From: Bacteroidales bacterium
GTDB taxonomy: Bacteria > Bacteroidota > Bacteroidia > Bacteroidales > WCHB1-69
NCBI GenBank assembly: GCA_017395245.1
Contig: JAFPVR010000042.1
Span: 1 to 64,000, forward strand
Direction of reading: 5' to 3'
DNA: 64,000 nucleotides
Shown: piece by piece, positions 35,138-43,639 of the stretch
Layout of the letters: the number at the start of each line of letters is the position of its first letter
Position numbering within the stretch: position 1 is the stretch's first letter
Notes under the pieces: model-generated
What the model was told of the DNA's origin: nothing
The model's input: only the letters and a program-made list of their open reading frames with translations
The model's database searches: none
Position numbers and translations under genes: made by a program

Positions 35138-35460
35138 TTTTCCTCCTTTCTTAGTGACACATTGCCAATGCAGTCCTTTCCGCAGATCATCTCCAACATG
35201 CCGAAAAAGTCGTGCTCATCCACTTTTAAAGCCGTACACATGGCCTTGCGGTTGGAGCCTTCGGGCAGCAAGTTGGTGAAAAACGGGAAGATGCGGTTTG
35301 ATCGGTAGGGTTCCTCCCTTTTGGGCAACGACAATGCAATGGCAGGTGTTTCTGGATCGACCAAATACTGGGCATTATAAGCGAATTCGTATTCGTCCCG
35401 ATCCCGCTCCGTCAGCTGGCCTGCGAGCTTATTGTCCAAATAAACATCCACTGTTCTCAT
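35134..35460 (-). CDS. HipS-like protein of module 2
   Basis: A 108-residue HipA N-terminal-type protein: 'VYLDNKLAGQLTERDRDEYEFAYNAQYL', 'PAIALSLPKREEPYRSNRIFPFFTNLLPEGSNRKAMC' and 'ICGKDCIGNVSL'. By analogy with E. coli HipS it should be the direct inhibitor of the kinase encoded next. It overlaps both neighbours by four bases. A 30-base stretch (35238-35267) recurs at 42110-42139 as a remnant. Confidence 0.85.
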   Translation of the reverse strand: MRTVDVYLDNKLAGQLTERDRDEYEFAYNAQYLVDPETPAIALSLPKREEPYRSNRIFPFFTNLLPEGSNRKAMCTALKVDEHDFFGMLEMICGKDCIGNVSLRKEEK

Positions 35461-35684
35461 TTTGCGTCAAAATTATCGTTCATATATCCCGTCTCTTTGG
35501 TCTGGATTATCATCTCCAAGCCCAAGACCGTCATGATTTTCTGCAGCGTATGCAGCGAAGGATTCCCTTTCCCGCGCTCAATGTCCTTCACGGTGGCGAT
35601 GCCCACCTCAGCGAATTCCGCCAGGTCTTGTTGCGACAGTCCCAGTCGCGCTCTCCGTTTTTTAATGATGGCTGCAATATCCAT
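35457..35684 (-). CDS. HipB-like HTH repressor of module 2
   Basis: A 75-residue helix-turn-helix protein from MDIAAIIKKRRARLGLSQQD, with 'FAEVGIATVKDIERGKGNPSLHTLQKIMTVLGL'. An upstream ATG would extend the frame through the promoter and operators to 35948 and is rejected. Dyad sequences at 35732-35776 upstream fit autoregulation. It begins module 2, whose last gene ends about 140 bases before the module 1 hipB start. Confidence 0.87.
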   Translation of the reverse strand: MDIAAIIKKRRARLGLSQQDLAEFAEVGIATVKDIERGKGNPSLHTLQKIMTVLGLEMIIQTKETGYMNDNFDAK

Positions 35685-35718
35685 TTTCTTGAAAGTATGC
35701 TTTATTGTACCTCGGCGG

Positions 35719-35726
35719 CAAAAATA
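35719..35726 (-). promoter_or_regulatory. -7 promoter box of hipBST module 2
   Basis: TATTTTTG on the minus strand, 35 bases before the hipB ATG. Confidence 0.6.
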
Positions 35727-35731
35727 CACTT

Positions 35732-35776
35732 TTTTCAGTTGTCCAGAACTGAAAAGTATAAAATGTTGTACTTTTC
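35732..35776. promoter_or_regulatory. Two overlapping operator-like dyads of module 2
   Basis: First dyad: TTTTCAGTT (35732-35740) with AACTGAAAA (35747-35755). Second dyad: GAAAAGTA (35751-35758) with TACTTTTC (35769-35776). They share the GAAAA half and cover the region upstream of the -7 box. Confidence 0.6.
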
Positions 35777-35846
35777 GGTTGGAGAAGAATAAAAGAGAAT
35801 AAAAGACAACCTGTTTTTTATCATTCGCAATGACCGTTATTTTTCG

Positions 35847-35854
35847 TACTTTTG
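35847..35854 (+). promoter_or_regulatory. -7 promoter box for the YfhO gene
   Basis: TACTTTTG, 36 bases upstream of the ATG at 35890; divergent from hipBST module 2. Confidence 0.6.
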
Positions 35855-35889
35855 CACCCTCAAATTTCAGAATAAAAAAAACGTATAAT

Positions 35890-38376
35890 ATGAAACCCGT
35901 TCTTAAGAAAACACTGACCCACTGCGGCATCATCCTGATTCTTTTCATGGTGGCTGCCGTCTATATGTCCCCCGCTTTCGACGGAAAAGTTATCCAACAA
36001 GGAGATACCCTGAAATGGCAGGCCATGGCTAAGGAGCAAATGGATTTTCACGAAAAGACGGGCGGTCACACCATCTGGAACAGTTCCATGTTCAGCGGTA
36101 TGCCCGGCTACCAAATCACGACCGGGGTTAAAGGTCATGCGCTTTTCACCGGCGTGAAAAACTTCCTCAATCTTGCTTTTGCCGGATTACAAGGCAGTGT
36201 CGGAGCTGTTTTCCTCTATCTGATAGGATTTTATGTATGCTTGTTGGCGATGGGCCTGAACCCCTGGCTCGGCCTGTTAGGAGCGGTGACTTTCGGCCTT
36301 GGCAGTTACAATATCATCATCATCGAGGCCGGCCACATGACAAAAGCTTTCGCCTTAGCCATGATGGCGCCCATATTGGGCGGAATGCTCCTGACATTTA
36401 AACGAAATTATGTTTGGGGCGGCATCCTGTTTGCGGTGGCACTTTGCACCCAAGTCGCTTACAACCATATCCAAATCACCTACTACACGATGCTGGCCGG
36501 CGTTCTTCTGGGTCTCGTCTATGCCATTTACGCGGTCAAGGACAAGACAATCAAGCCGTTTTTGATGGGTACCGGAGTACTGCTCGTCGGCTGCGTTTTT
36601 GCGGTAGCCTGCAACGCCAGCAACCTGTTCATGAACCAAGAGTACGCCAAATACACCATGCGCGGCGGCTCAGAAATCACGGTGACACCCGAAGATCTGT
36701 ACAAGGACGGCGAGGCCAAGTCTATCGCCGCCTCCAACGGTCTGGACATCGACTATGCCTTTGCTTGGAGCTACGGCAAGGGCGAAACCTACACGCTCCT
36801 GGTTCCGGGCGCGTATGGCGGCGGCTCCGGCGAGACTGTCGGGACGGACTCCGAATTCTACAAGAACTTCCGCCAGAAACAGGCTCCGCTCTACTGGGGC
36901 GACCAACCTTTCACCTCCGGACCGGTCTATTTCGGAGCCATTGCCATCTTCCTGTTTGTGTTGGGCCTCTTTGTGGTGAAAGGCCCCGACCGCTGGTGGC
37001 TGCTTCTCGCCACTGTCCTCGCCATTCTCATGTCTTGGGGAAAAAACTTCCTGGGATTCAACGAGTTCCTGTTTAACCACCTACCCTACTACAACAAATT
37101 CCGCACACCTTCCATGAGTCTGGTCATCGCCAACGTGACCATGGTGCTGATGGCCGTGCTGGCCCTGAAAACCATCTTCGACAAGGAGAATCCGGTCGAC
37201 AAAAAGAAACTGAATCTCGGATTATACATTTCCACCGGCATCATCGCAGGCCTTATCCTGCTGATGATGGCTCTCTCAAGCAGTTTTTCCTTCTCCGGCG
37301 CCAGCGACACCCAGATGGCTGCGCAGTACGGCGCCCAGTGGGATATGATCAAGGACGTGCTGGTGAAAGACCGCAAAGCCCTCTTTATGGCCGACTCCTG
37401 GCGTTCGCTAATCCTGGTCCTCATTGCCGCAGTGCTTATTTGGCTGTACATCAACGAAAAAATCAAGCAGTCCGGCATTATTATCGGCGTTTTGGCCTGT
37501 TTGGTTTTGGTTGACCTGTGGGGCGTTGACCGCCGCTACCTCAACGAATCCAACTTCGTGTCGGAAAAGCGTCTCAAACTCAGACCCTCCGAAACAGACA
37601 AGACCATTGACACGTACGCCGCCCAGTTCAAGGACGAGGACTACCGCGTGTTCGACCTCTCCGTAAACACCTTCAACGACTCCTATCCGTCAGCTTTCCA
37701 CCATCAGATCGGCGGTTATCATGCAGCCAAACTGCGTCGTTACCAAGACATCATCGACTTCTACCTCTCCCGCCACATTAACACGGATGTGCTCAACATG
37801 CTGAACACCCGTTATGTGGTGATGCAGGGTCAGGGCGGCCAGCCCATGGTGCAGCGCAATCCCGAGGCATTGGGCAACGCCTGGTTTGTGAACGCATACC
37901 AGTTGGTGGAGGATCCCAATGCGGAGATTCTGGCGCTGAACGACTTTAACCCCGCCGACACGGCCATTATCGACAAGCGTTTTGCCGAGATGGTGCAGGG
38001 CAAGAACCTGGAGCGCGACAGCAATTCCGTTATCGCCATGGAGCACCAGAAGCCCTACAACATGGACCATCTGATCTATAAGACCAAAACATCCAAAGAC
38101 CAGTTGGCGGTCTTCTCCGAAGTCTATTACGCTCCCGACTGGCGCGCCTACATCGATGGCAAGCCCGCCGACTATTTCCGCGTCAACTATATTCTGCGGG
38201 CCATGGTGGTTCCCGCCGGCGAGCACACCATTGAGTTCAAGTGCGAAGCTCCGATGCTGTACAAGCTCATCAAAGTGAACATTGTGTCCGGCATTCTGTT
38301 TGTTCTGGTGGTGGCTGGCAGCCTGGCGTTGTATTACAGAGGGAGAAAGAAAACTGCCCAACCGCAAGCGGCATAG
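35890..38376 (+). CDS. YfhO family membrane protein
   Basis: An 828-residue polytopic membrane protein. It has roughly a dozen hydrophobic segments, the first at about residues 12-30 ('CGIILILFMVAAVYMSPAF') and the last near 800-820, with a soluble region around residues 560-790 ('NESNFVSEKRLKLRPSETDKTIDTYAAQF', 'PDWRAYIDGKPADYFRVNYILRAMVVPAGEHTIEFK'). This matches YfhO proteins, which are GT-C-like and linked to glycosylation of surface polymers in Firmicutes. It is followed by two glycosyltransferase genes on the same strand, consistent with a glycan role. Confidence 0.88.
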   Translation: MKPVLKKTLTHCGIILILFMVAAVYMSPAFDGKVIQQGDTLKWQAMAKEQMDFHEKTGGHTIWNSSMFSGMPGYQITTGVKGHALFTGVKNFLNLAFAGLQGSVGAVFLYLIGFYVCLLAMGLNPWLGLLGAVTFGLGSYNIIIIEAGHMTKAFALAMMAPILGGMLLTFKRNYVWGGILFAVALCTQVAYNHIQITYYTMLAGVLLGLVYAIYAVKDKTIKPFLMGTGVLLVGCVFAVACNASNLFMNQEYAKYTMRGGSEITVTPEDLYKDGEAKSIAASNGLDIDYAFAWSYGKGETYTLLVPGAYGGGSGETVGTDSEFYKNFRQKQAPLYWGDQPFTSGPVYFGAIAIFLFVLGLFVVKGPDRWWLLLATVLAILMSWGKNFLGFNEFLFNHLPYYNKFRTPSMSLVIANVTMVLMAVLALKTIFDKENPVDKKKLNLGLYISTGIIAGLILLMMALSSSFSFSGASDTQMAAQYGAQWDMIKDVLVKDRKALFMADSWRSLILVLIAAVLIWLYINEKIKQSGIIIGVLACLVLVDLWGVDRRYLNESNFVSEKRLKLRPSETDKTIDTYAAQFKDEDYRVFDLSVNTFNDSYPSAFHHQIGGYHAAKLRRYQDIIDFYLSRHINTDVLNMLNTRYVVMQGQGGQPMVQRNPEALGNAWFVNAYQLVEDPNAEILALNDFNPADTAIIDKRFAEMVQGKNLERDSNSVIAMEHQKPYNMDHLIYKTKTSKDQLAVFSEVYYAPDWRAYIDGKPADYFRVNYILRAMVVPAGEHTIEFKCEAPMLYKLIKVNIVSGILFVLVVAGSLALYYRGRKKTAQPQAA

Positions 38377-38390
38377 ATGCAATAAGCCTT

Positions 38391-39479
38391 ATGAACATCC
38401 TTTTCATCCGATATAAGAAGTCGAAAAACATTTTGGAAGGCGGCGAACAGGGCAGCCAGAAAAACTATAATGTTCTGTCGCAGCTGGTGGGAGAAGGTCA
38501 CATCACCACCTACTATGTCCATGACGAAAACCGGAAGAAGACGGTTTGGGATTATGCCAAAGGGGTGTTCTATTTCCCGTTCAACTACTATTTCGGACTT
38601 ACGCCCAAGCGCGTACGGGAAATTGTGGCTATGGCACAGTCGTATGAGGTCGTTTTTATCGACCGCAGCGTATTCGGCATCATCGCAAAAAAGTTAAAAG
38701 AGGCGAACTACAAAGGCAGGATCATTTCATTCTTCCACAATGTGGAAGTGCCCTACTTTGAGGCAAAATTAGGAAACAAGCCGGGCAAAGGCGTGTTTTT
38801 GCGTTGCATTGACCATAATGACCGGTATGCCTGCCAATATTCCGACAAAACCATTGCTTTGAATCCCCGCGACGATGGCGAACTCTTTGCCCGTTACGGA
38901 AAAAAGGCAGACGTGCTGATTCCTGTGGCCTTCAAAGACAAATACCACCGCGAACGCTATGCCGAAGAGATGACCCGGCCTCAACCGTTGTGTCTTTTCC
39001 TGGGCGCCTACTTTCCGCCCAACAACGAGGGTATTGTCTGGTTCGTGAAAAACGTGCTGCCGCATGTGAACATCCGCATGAAAGTGGTGGGCAAAGGTAT
39101 GGCGAAGCTCAAAGCCGAGGAGCCTGCCTTGAAAGACATAGAGGTGATTAGCGACGCACCCGACCTGCTGCCCTATTTTGAGGATGCCGACATCATGATT
39201 CTCCCCATCTTCAAAGGCAGCGGCATGAAGGTGAAAACCTGCGAGAGCCTGATGTACGGCAAAAACATTATCGCCACCGACGAGGCGTTTGTCGGCTACG
39301 AGGTGGACTACGACAAGGTGGGCGGCAAGTGCAACACGGCGGAGGAGTTCATCGCCCGCATTAAGGATTTCGAAGAAAATCCCCGGCCAAGGTTCAACGC
39401 CTATTCCAGACAGATGTTTCTGGAAAAATACTCCGAAGAGGCGGTGGTGGAGCGGTTTAAGGAGGTACTGTTTTCCTAA
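38391..39479 (+). CDS. Glycosyltransferase family 4-type protein
   Basis: A 362-residue protein starting MNILFIRYKKSKNILEGGEQ with a GT-B layout. The N-terminal acceptor domain has 'IISFFHNVEVPYFEAK' near 120. The donor domain has 'PLCLFLGAYFPPNNEGIVWFVKNVLPHV' near 205 and 'DADIMILPIFKGSGMKVKTCESLMYGKNIIAT' near 275-305. The start at 38391 was chosen because earlier ATGs lie inside the YfhO coding region. The donor sugar is unknown. Confidence 0.85.
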   Translation: MNILFIRYKKSKNILEGGEQGSQKNYNVLSQLVGEGHITTYYVHDENRKKTVWDYAKGVFYFPFNYYFGLTPKRVREIVAMAQSYEVVFIDRSVFGIIAKKLKEANYKGRIISFFHNVEVPYFEAKLGNKPGKGVFLRCIDHNDRYACQYSDKTIALNPRDDGELFARYGKKADVLIPVAFKDKYHRERYAEEMTRPQPLCLFLGAYFPPNNEGIVWFVKNVLPHVNIRMKVVGKGMAKLKAEEPALKDIEVISDAPDLLPYFEDADIMILPIFKGSGMKVKTCESLMYGKNIIATDEAFVGYEVDYDKVGGKCNTAEEFIARIKDFEENPRPRFNAYSRQMFLEKYSEEAVVERFKEVLFS

Positions 39480-39514
39480 TCCCTTTTTTCACATTTCAGG
39501 ATAACACAACCATC

Positions 39515-40522
39515 ATGAATCAGAAAGAAAAGGCATTAACCGTTTCCATTGTCATACCGGTGTACGCCGTGTCTGCTTATATCGAGCGTTGCGTAAACTC
39601 TGTAATAAACCAAACGTACAATCCCATCGAGTGTCTCCTTGTGGACGACGCCACGCCCGACGACAGCATCTCCAAATGCGAGCGGCTGATTGCCGACTAT
39701 AAAGGCTACACCCGTTTTGTGATTCTCCACCATGACCGAAACCGCGGGCTGTCGGCCTCCCGAAACACCGGATTGGTCGCAGCCACGGGTGACTACGTCT
39801 TCTATTTGGACAGTGACGACGAGTTAAAGCCGGATTGCATCGAGAAGATGGTGCGGCCAATAAAGAGCAACCCCGCCATTGAGATGGTGCTCGGCAATCA
39901 TGAGGTCTATGTCCAACACCATTCGGGAGCCCCGACCAAGCAACGCCAGACACATCTTCCCGAAGGAGACTATGACACCATGGAGAAGGTATGGAAACTT
40001 TATAAAAAAGGAGGGGGATTTGACGGGCACGCTTGGAACAAGCTGATCAAAAAGGATTTCCTGCAACAGCACCGGCTCTATTTCAAGGAGGGGGTAATGT
40101 GGGAGGACATGATCTGGAGTTTCATCACCGTACAACACCTCAGCCACCTGCACGTCATCCCGGACATCACCCTTTTGTACTATATCCGTCCCGAATCCAT
40201 TATGACGGGGACCAGCGGAAAAGAGAGGGCGCACCATCTGGAAATCGTGTATGAGGAGATTGCCAATCACTTCACCGAAGAGGACAAGGGCTGGGAGGCG
40301 CAGCGAAACCTGAGGGGATTCTGCAGCGTGCTGATTTACAGATATGACAGTCCCATTGCCCAGCATACGGCGCAAGTGTTTTTAGAGGCCTTGTCCGGCA
40401 GGGCTTACACACGTGAGCGGCTATATTTGAAGACGGTCATTTTCCTGTCAAAATTTGCGTTGGGAAGAATGGTTTTCGCCATAGCAAGGAGCGTGCGGAA
40501 GGCGATAAAAGGGGAGAGGTAA
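39515..40522 (+). CDS. Glycosyltransferase family 2 protein
   Basis: A 335-residue GT-A enzyme. 'VSIVIPVYAVSAYIERCVNSVINQTY' opens the fold, 'LLVDDATPDDSISKCE' follows, and 'VFYLDSDDELKPDCIEKM' is the DXD metal site near residue 95. 'GFDGHAWNKLIKKDFL' and 'WEDMIWSF' are acceptor-side motifs of this family. It is the third gene in the yfhO-GT4-GT2 run. Confidence 0.9.
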   Translation: MNQKEKALTVSIVIPVYAVSAYIERCVNSVINQTYNPIECLLVDDATPDDSISKCERLIADYKGYTRFVILHHDRNRGLSASRNTGLVAATGDYVFYLDSDDELKPDCIEKMVRPIKSNPAIEMVLGNHEVYVQHHSGAPTKQRQTHLPEGDYDTMEKVWKLYKKGGGFDGHAWNKLIKKDFLQQHRLYFKEGVMWEDMIWSFITVQHLSHLHVIPDITLLYYIRPESIMTGTSGKERAHHLEIVYEEIANHFTEEDKGWEAQRNLRGFCSVLIYRYDSPIAQHTAQVFLEALSGRAYTRERLYLKTVIFLSKFALGRMVFAIARSVRKAIKGER

Positions 40523-40687
40523 AGGACGATGCCTGATTACATTGCTAAGTCTGAGTATCTTGAAAGCCAGTGTCAGAAGATATCCTTGACCGGGCAGCCT
40601 AGACCACTCGTGGTTTTCTGTATCTGATTGCAACTGATAGGTTACTATGCGATTCAATATACCAAAGAAGGGATATTGTAGGAGTCT

Positions 40688-40725
40688 TTCGAAATTCACT
40701 GTAATATTACAGTAGATTTCGAATG
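40688..40725. repeat. 38-bp repeat, downstream copy beside the AAA ATPase gene
   Basis: 33 of 38 bases match 42003-42040 in the same orientation. It is nearly palindromic: TTCGAAAT and ATTTCGAA arms around a perfect CTGTAATATTACAG centre. It lies five bases past the ATPase stop codon. Confidence 0.85.
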
Positions 40726-40729
40726 CTCA

Positions 40730-41992
40730 TCACAGCATCTTGTCGTTCATCAGAAACTGGAACAATCCTGTGTAATAGATACCTTTTTCATCTCGATAGG
40801 GCATGATGTCGTCTTTGACGATGACAATCTTTTGGAATGAGTCGTCAATCCGTTTCAGCGATTTGAGTTCTTGCTCACGTTTTTCGTCGCCCGACATCTC
40901 ATAGGCTGATTGGATATAGTACTTTTCATTGCCGTTGGCGGCTATGAAATCCACTTCATATTGCTTGTATTCCAATTTCCCGTCTTTCTTTTCCCTTAGC
41001 TCAACTACTCCTACATCAACCGTGAAGCCGCGATTCAAAAGTTCGTTGAAGATCACGTTCTCCATCAGATGGGTCTGTTCCAACTGCCTGTAATTCAATC
41101 GGGCATTCCTCAAGCCCACATCAACCGAATAGTATTTCTTGATGTTCTCGTAATACTTGTTGCCCTTGATGTTGTAGCGTTTGGCTTCGTTAAACAGGAA
41201 TGCCTCCTCAAGATAACTAATGTATTTGGCAACGGTGTCGTCAGTGATTTTGATTTTCCTTACGCTGGCCAACGTGTTGGTAATTCGGGAGGTGTTGGTC
41301 AGCGAGCCGATTGAGGAGCACAGGGCGTCGGCGATAGCCTCCAAAGCCTCACGGTTTTCCACGCGATGGCGTTCCACAACATCGTCAAGATAGGTCTTCT
41401 TCCAAAGTCTTTGCAAATAGGTTATCTTTTGTTCGTAGGTCGGCATCTTTCTGAGAGCCGGAAGTCCGCCGTAAGTGTAGTACTCTTTCCACAATTCGTT
41501 GATAGTTTCCGTCCGATCCTGACAAAACTCCTTGAAAGTGAAAGGCATGATATTCACCTCATCGCTTCGCCCACGGAAAATGGTGATGATATCGTGGGAG
41601 AGGAACTTGGAGTTGCTGCCTGTGATATACACATCCACATTGGGGCGGTTGTTCAGCCCGTTGACAATCTTTTCGAAGCCGTCCACTTCCTGAATCTCAT
41701 CCAGAAAGATGTAATAAGGCTCGGTCTTCGATGTGATTCGTGAATACAGATACTCCTTCAGTTTCTCCCTGTCGAGCAGTTCCTGCGGCGTGTTCTCATC
41801 TTCAACATCGAAGGAGATGCTGATAATATGGTCTTCAGGAACCCCTTGTTCCAGGAGGTAATCCTTAAAAATAGGGTTCAGCAAGAAAGATTTGCCCGAC
41901 CGACGCGGCCCGGTCACAGCTTTCACCAATCCGTTTTCTTTTCTGACAATCAGACGATTAAGATAAGTTTCTCTTTTTACGTATGCGTCCAT
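40730..41992 (-). CDS. AAA-type ATPase with DUF4143 C-terminal domain
   Basis: A 420-residue protein from MDAYVKRETYLNRLIVRKEN. Walker A GPRRSGKSF is near residue 28, Walker B is 'YYIFLDEIQEV' near 95, and sensor-like 'VYITGSNSKFLSHDI' is near 125. The C-terminal DUF4143 nuclease-fold-like domain has 'LMENVIFNELLNRGF' and 'EVDFIAANGNEKYYIQSAYE'. These proteins are present in many copies in Bacteroidetes; their role is unknown. The gene is tightly bracketed by 38-bp direct repeats, with one copy holding its promoter. Confidence 0.88.
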   Translation of the reverse strand: MDAYVKRETYLNRLIVRKENGLVKAVTGPRRSGKSFLLNPIFKDYLLEQGVPEDHIISISFDVEDENTPQELLDREKLKEYLYSRITSKTEPYYIFLDEIQEVDGFEKIVNGLNNRPNVDVYITGSNSKFLSHDIITIFRGRSDEVNIMPFTFKEFCQDRTETINELWKEYYTYGGLPALRKMPTYEQKITYLQRLWKKTYLDDVVERHRVENREALEAIADALCSSIGSLTNTSRITNTLASVRKIKITDDTVAKYISYLEEAFLFNEAKRYNIKGNKYYENIKKYYSVDVGLRNARLNYRQLEQTHLMENVIFNELLNRGFTVDVGVVELREKKDGKLEYKQYEVDFIAANGNEKYYIQSAYEMSGDEKREQELKSLKRIDDSFQKIVIVKDDIMPYRDEKGIYYTGLFQFLMNDKML

Positions 41993-42002
41993 AATTGCAT
42001 TA

Positions 42003-42040
42003 TTCGAAATCCACTGCAAAATTACAATAAATTTCGAATG
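42003..42040. repeat. 38-bp repeat, upstream copy with the ATPase promoter
   Basis: ATTCGAAAT/ATTTCGAAT inverted ends enclose a minus-strand TAATTTTG (-7 box, 42017-42024). It lies ten bases ahead of the ATPase ATG. Matches 40688-40725. Confidence 0.85.
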
Positions 42041-42109
42041 AACAATTCAGTTCGACTTTTTTTTCGAGCGGTTGTTATTTCCGGTATGCTCGGTAAGGTT
42101 TGCAGTGTA

Positions 42110-42139
42110 ACATGGCCTTGCGATTAGAGCCTTCGGGCA
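42110..42139 (-). pseudogene. Remnant of a hipS-like gene
   Basis: 28 of 30 bases are identical to hipS of module 2 (35238-35267), encoding PEGSNRKAM on the minus strand. The frame does not continue on either side. Confidence 0.6.
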
Positions 42140-42261
42140 CCTCGTCACCCGCTGCACCCTTTACGAGCAGTTCACTACCGAAGAGGCGATACTAAACGCC
42201 GCCAAAACCTACGGCGGAATCTAGGAGTACGCCTATCTAGACCCGCGAAGCACCACGTACT
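42139..42261 (+). pseudogene. Decayed reading frame, unknown family
   Basis: On the plus strand a frame reads LVTRCTLYEQFTTEEAILNA, then AKTYGGI, a TAG stop, EYAYLDPRSTTY and a TGA. It looks like the C-terminal end of a protein with one internal stop and no start. Family not recognised. Confidence 0.4.
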
Positions 42262-42428
42262 GATTATGTAACAGGCTATTAAAAGACAGTTTGTTAGTGT
42301 GTGGATTGCAGAGGTGAACGGATTTGCTCCGTTGCGGGGTGGGTGGTTATCTCTGAAACAATTAGTTTTTAAGGCAATATAACAATTATGTATTTCATAA
42401 ATGACTACTGTTCAGTTCACAGTTTTGA

Positions 42429-43622
42429 TTATAGTTTCTCAAATAAATCATACCATTGTTTCATGATATTGTCAACACTATAACGTTGAATGGAACGCAT
42501 GCCGTTTTGAGCCATTTGCAGGCGCAGACTCTCGTTTTGAATAAGTGAATGCAATTTCTCAACAAAATCTTCAACATAATCATTCTTCACTATATACCCG
42601 TCTTTCCCATCATTGATCAAATCGCAAACAGCAGAAAATGTGTCATACGCTATTGGGACACACCCACATTGCATCGTTTCCAATATGGTCATTGGAAACC
42701 CTTCGAAGGCAGAGGTCATCATAAAAATTGAGGATCTCATATAATATGGCAATGAGTTCTGACGACCCTCGAAAAAAACATTCGGGATCTTTCTTTTTGC
42801 AACTACTTTTTCATAAATAGGTCTGTCTATACCATCTCCCACTATAACTAACTTCCAATCCGACACATCATACTTGGAACATAGTTTGTCCCAAATATTC
42901 AAAGCTTTTGTCAGCCGTTTGGCATCTTCTTCCAGTCGAGCGACAATTAGTACCGTTTTTTCTTTTTTGGAGATTTCAGGTACTGTGTTCGTGGGGAAAC
43001 TCAATGCGTTGGAGATACTACACCATTGTGGCGGTATCTGTTTTATATGGACAAGGGAGGCAAAATCCTGTTTGTAGGATTGTGACAATACGATTAAATT
43101 ACTTTCATTATCCGAAATTCTGGAATACTTTTTGCGCAAATAAGATTTTAGTATGTTCGGGAAAGCAATAATTGTCAAACTTTTGATTAAATTTATCAAC
43201 GTGTTTGTCCGATTACCTTTAATGCACCAAAAACGTTTTAACAAAAACGAAGGAGGCAAACATCTCAATTCATTTCCCGGGAAAGAATGATAATAGAAGC
43301 AATAGGTTGTGTTAACTGTATCAATTTTGAAGCTGTTAAGTACTGGCATGAGAGTCTTTATGTTGTTTTTGTTCATCAGGTTACTAATGACAACATCTAT
43401 AGCCTCATGCATTATAAACGTCTTCAAAAGAGAATAATCGTTCTGAATCACAAACTGCTTCCTAAAAGCAGTATCACAAGAATCATGGTTTTGGGTATTA
43501 TAATATGCTTGGAAACAGACATCTCCTGATTGTTGAAAATAGCGTGCCAAATTACCAACAGCTCGTTCAACACCTCCGGATGTCGCCTCAGCTTTGTTGT
43601 CCGAAATAAATAAAATGTTCAT
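42429..43622 (-). CDS. Glycosyltransferase family 4 protein, last gene of the AT-rich operon
   Basis: A 397-residue GT-B enzyme starting MNILFISDNKAEATSGGVER. The donor domain has 'TVLIVARLEEDAKRLTKALNIWDKL' near 225, 'KLVIVGDGIDRPIYE' near 255, and the E-x7-E region 'SAFEGFPMTILETMQCGCVPIA' near 305. It starts 17 bases after the HAD gene and is the sixth gene of the operon. Codon use is clearly more AT-rich than the housekeeping genes. Confidence 0.9.
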   Translation of the reverse strand: MNILFISDNKAEATSGGVERAVGNLARYFQQSGDVCFQAYYNTQNHDSCDTAFRKQFVIQNDYSLLKTFIMHEAIDVVISNLMNKNNIKTLMPVLNSFKIDTVNTTYCFYYHSFPGNELRCLPPSFLLKRFWCIKGNRTNTLINLIKSLTIIAFPNILKSYLRKKYSRISDNESNLIVLSQSYKQDFASLVHIKQIPPQWCSISNALSFPTNTVPEISKKEKTVLIVARLEEDAKRLTKALNIWDKLCSKYDVSDWKLVIVGDGIDRPIYEKVVAKRKIPNVFFEGRQNSLPYYMRSSIFMMTSAFEGFPMTILETMQCGCVPIAYDTFSAVCDLINDGKDGYIVKNDYVEDFVEKLHSLIQNESLRLQMAQNGMRSIQRYSVDNIMKQWYDLFEKL

Positions 43623-43639
43623 ATTTTAAAATACTGTTT

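Larger units (their letters stand above)
42041..42428. other. Gene-free stretch with decayed coding remnants
   Basis: About 390 bases without an intact gene. It contains a hipS-like fragment (42110-42139) and a plus-strand decayed reading frame at about 42139-42261. The remainder, to the end of the GT4 gene at 42429, is AT-rich and featureless. Confidence 0.5.

Noticed and set aside
35685-35948. N-terminal extension of the module 2 hipB frame
   Set aside because: It would translate the promoter and operator dyads; the HTH protein starts naturally at 35684.
38241-38390. 50-residue extension of the GT4 frame
   Set aside because: It overlaps the 3' end of the YfhO gene in another frame; the conserved start is the ATG at 38391.
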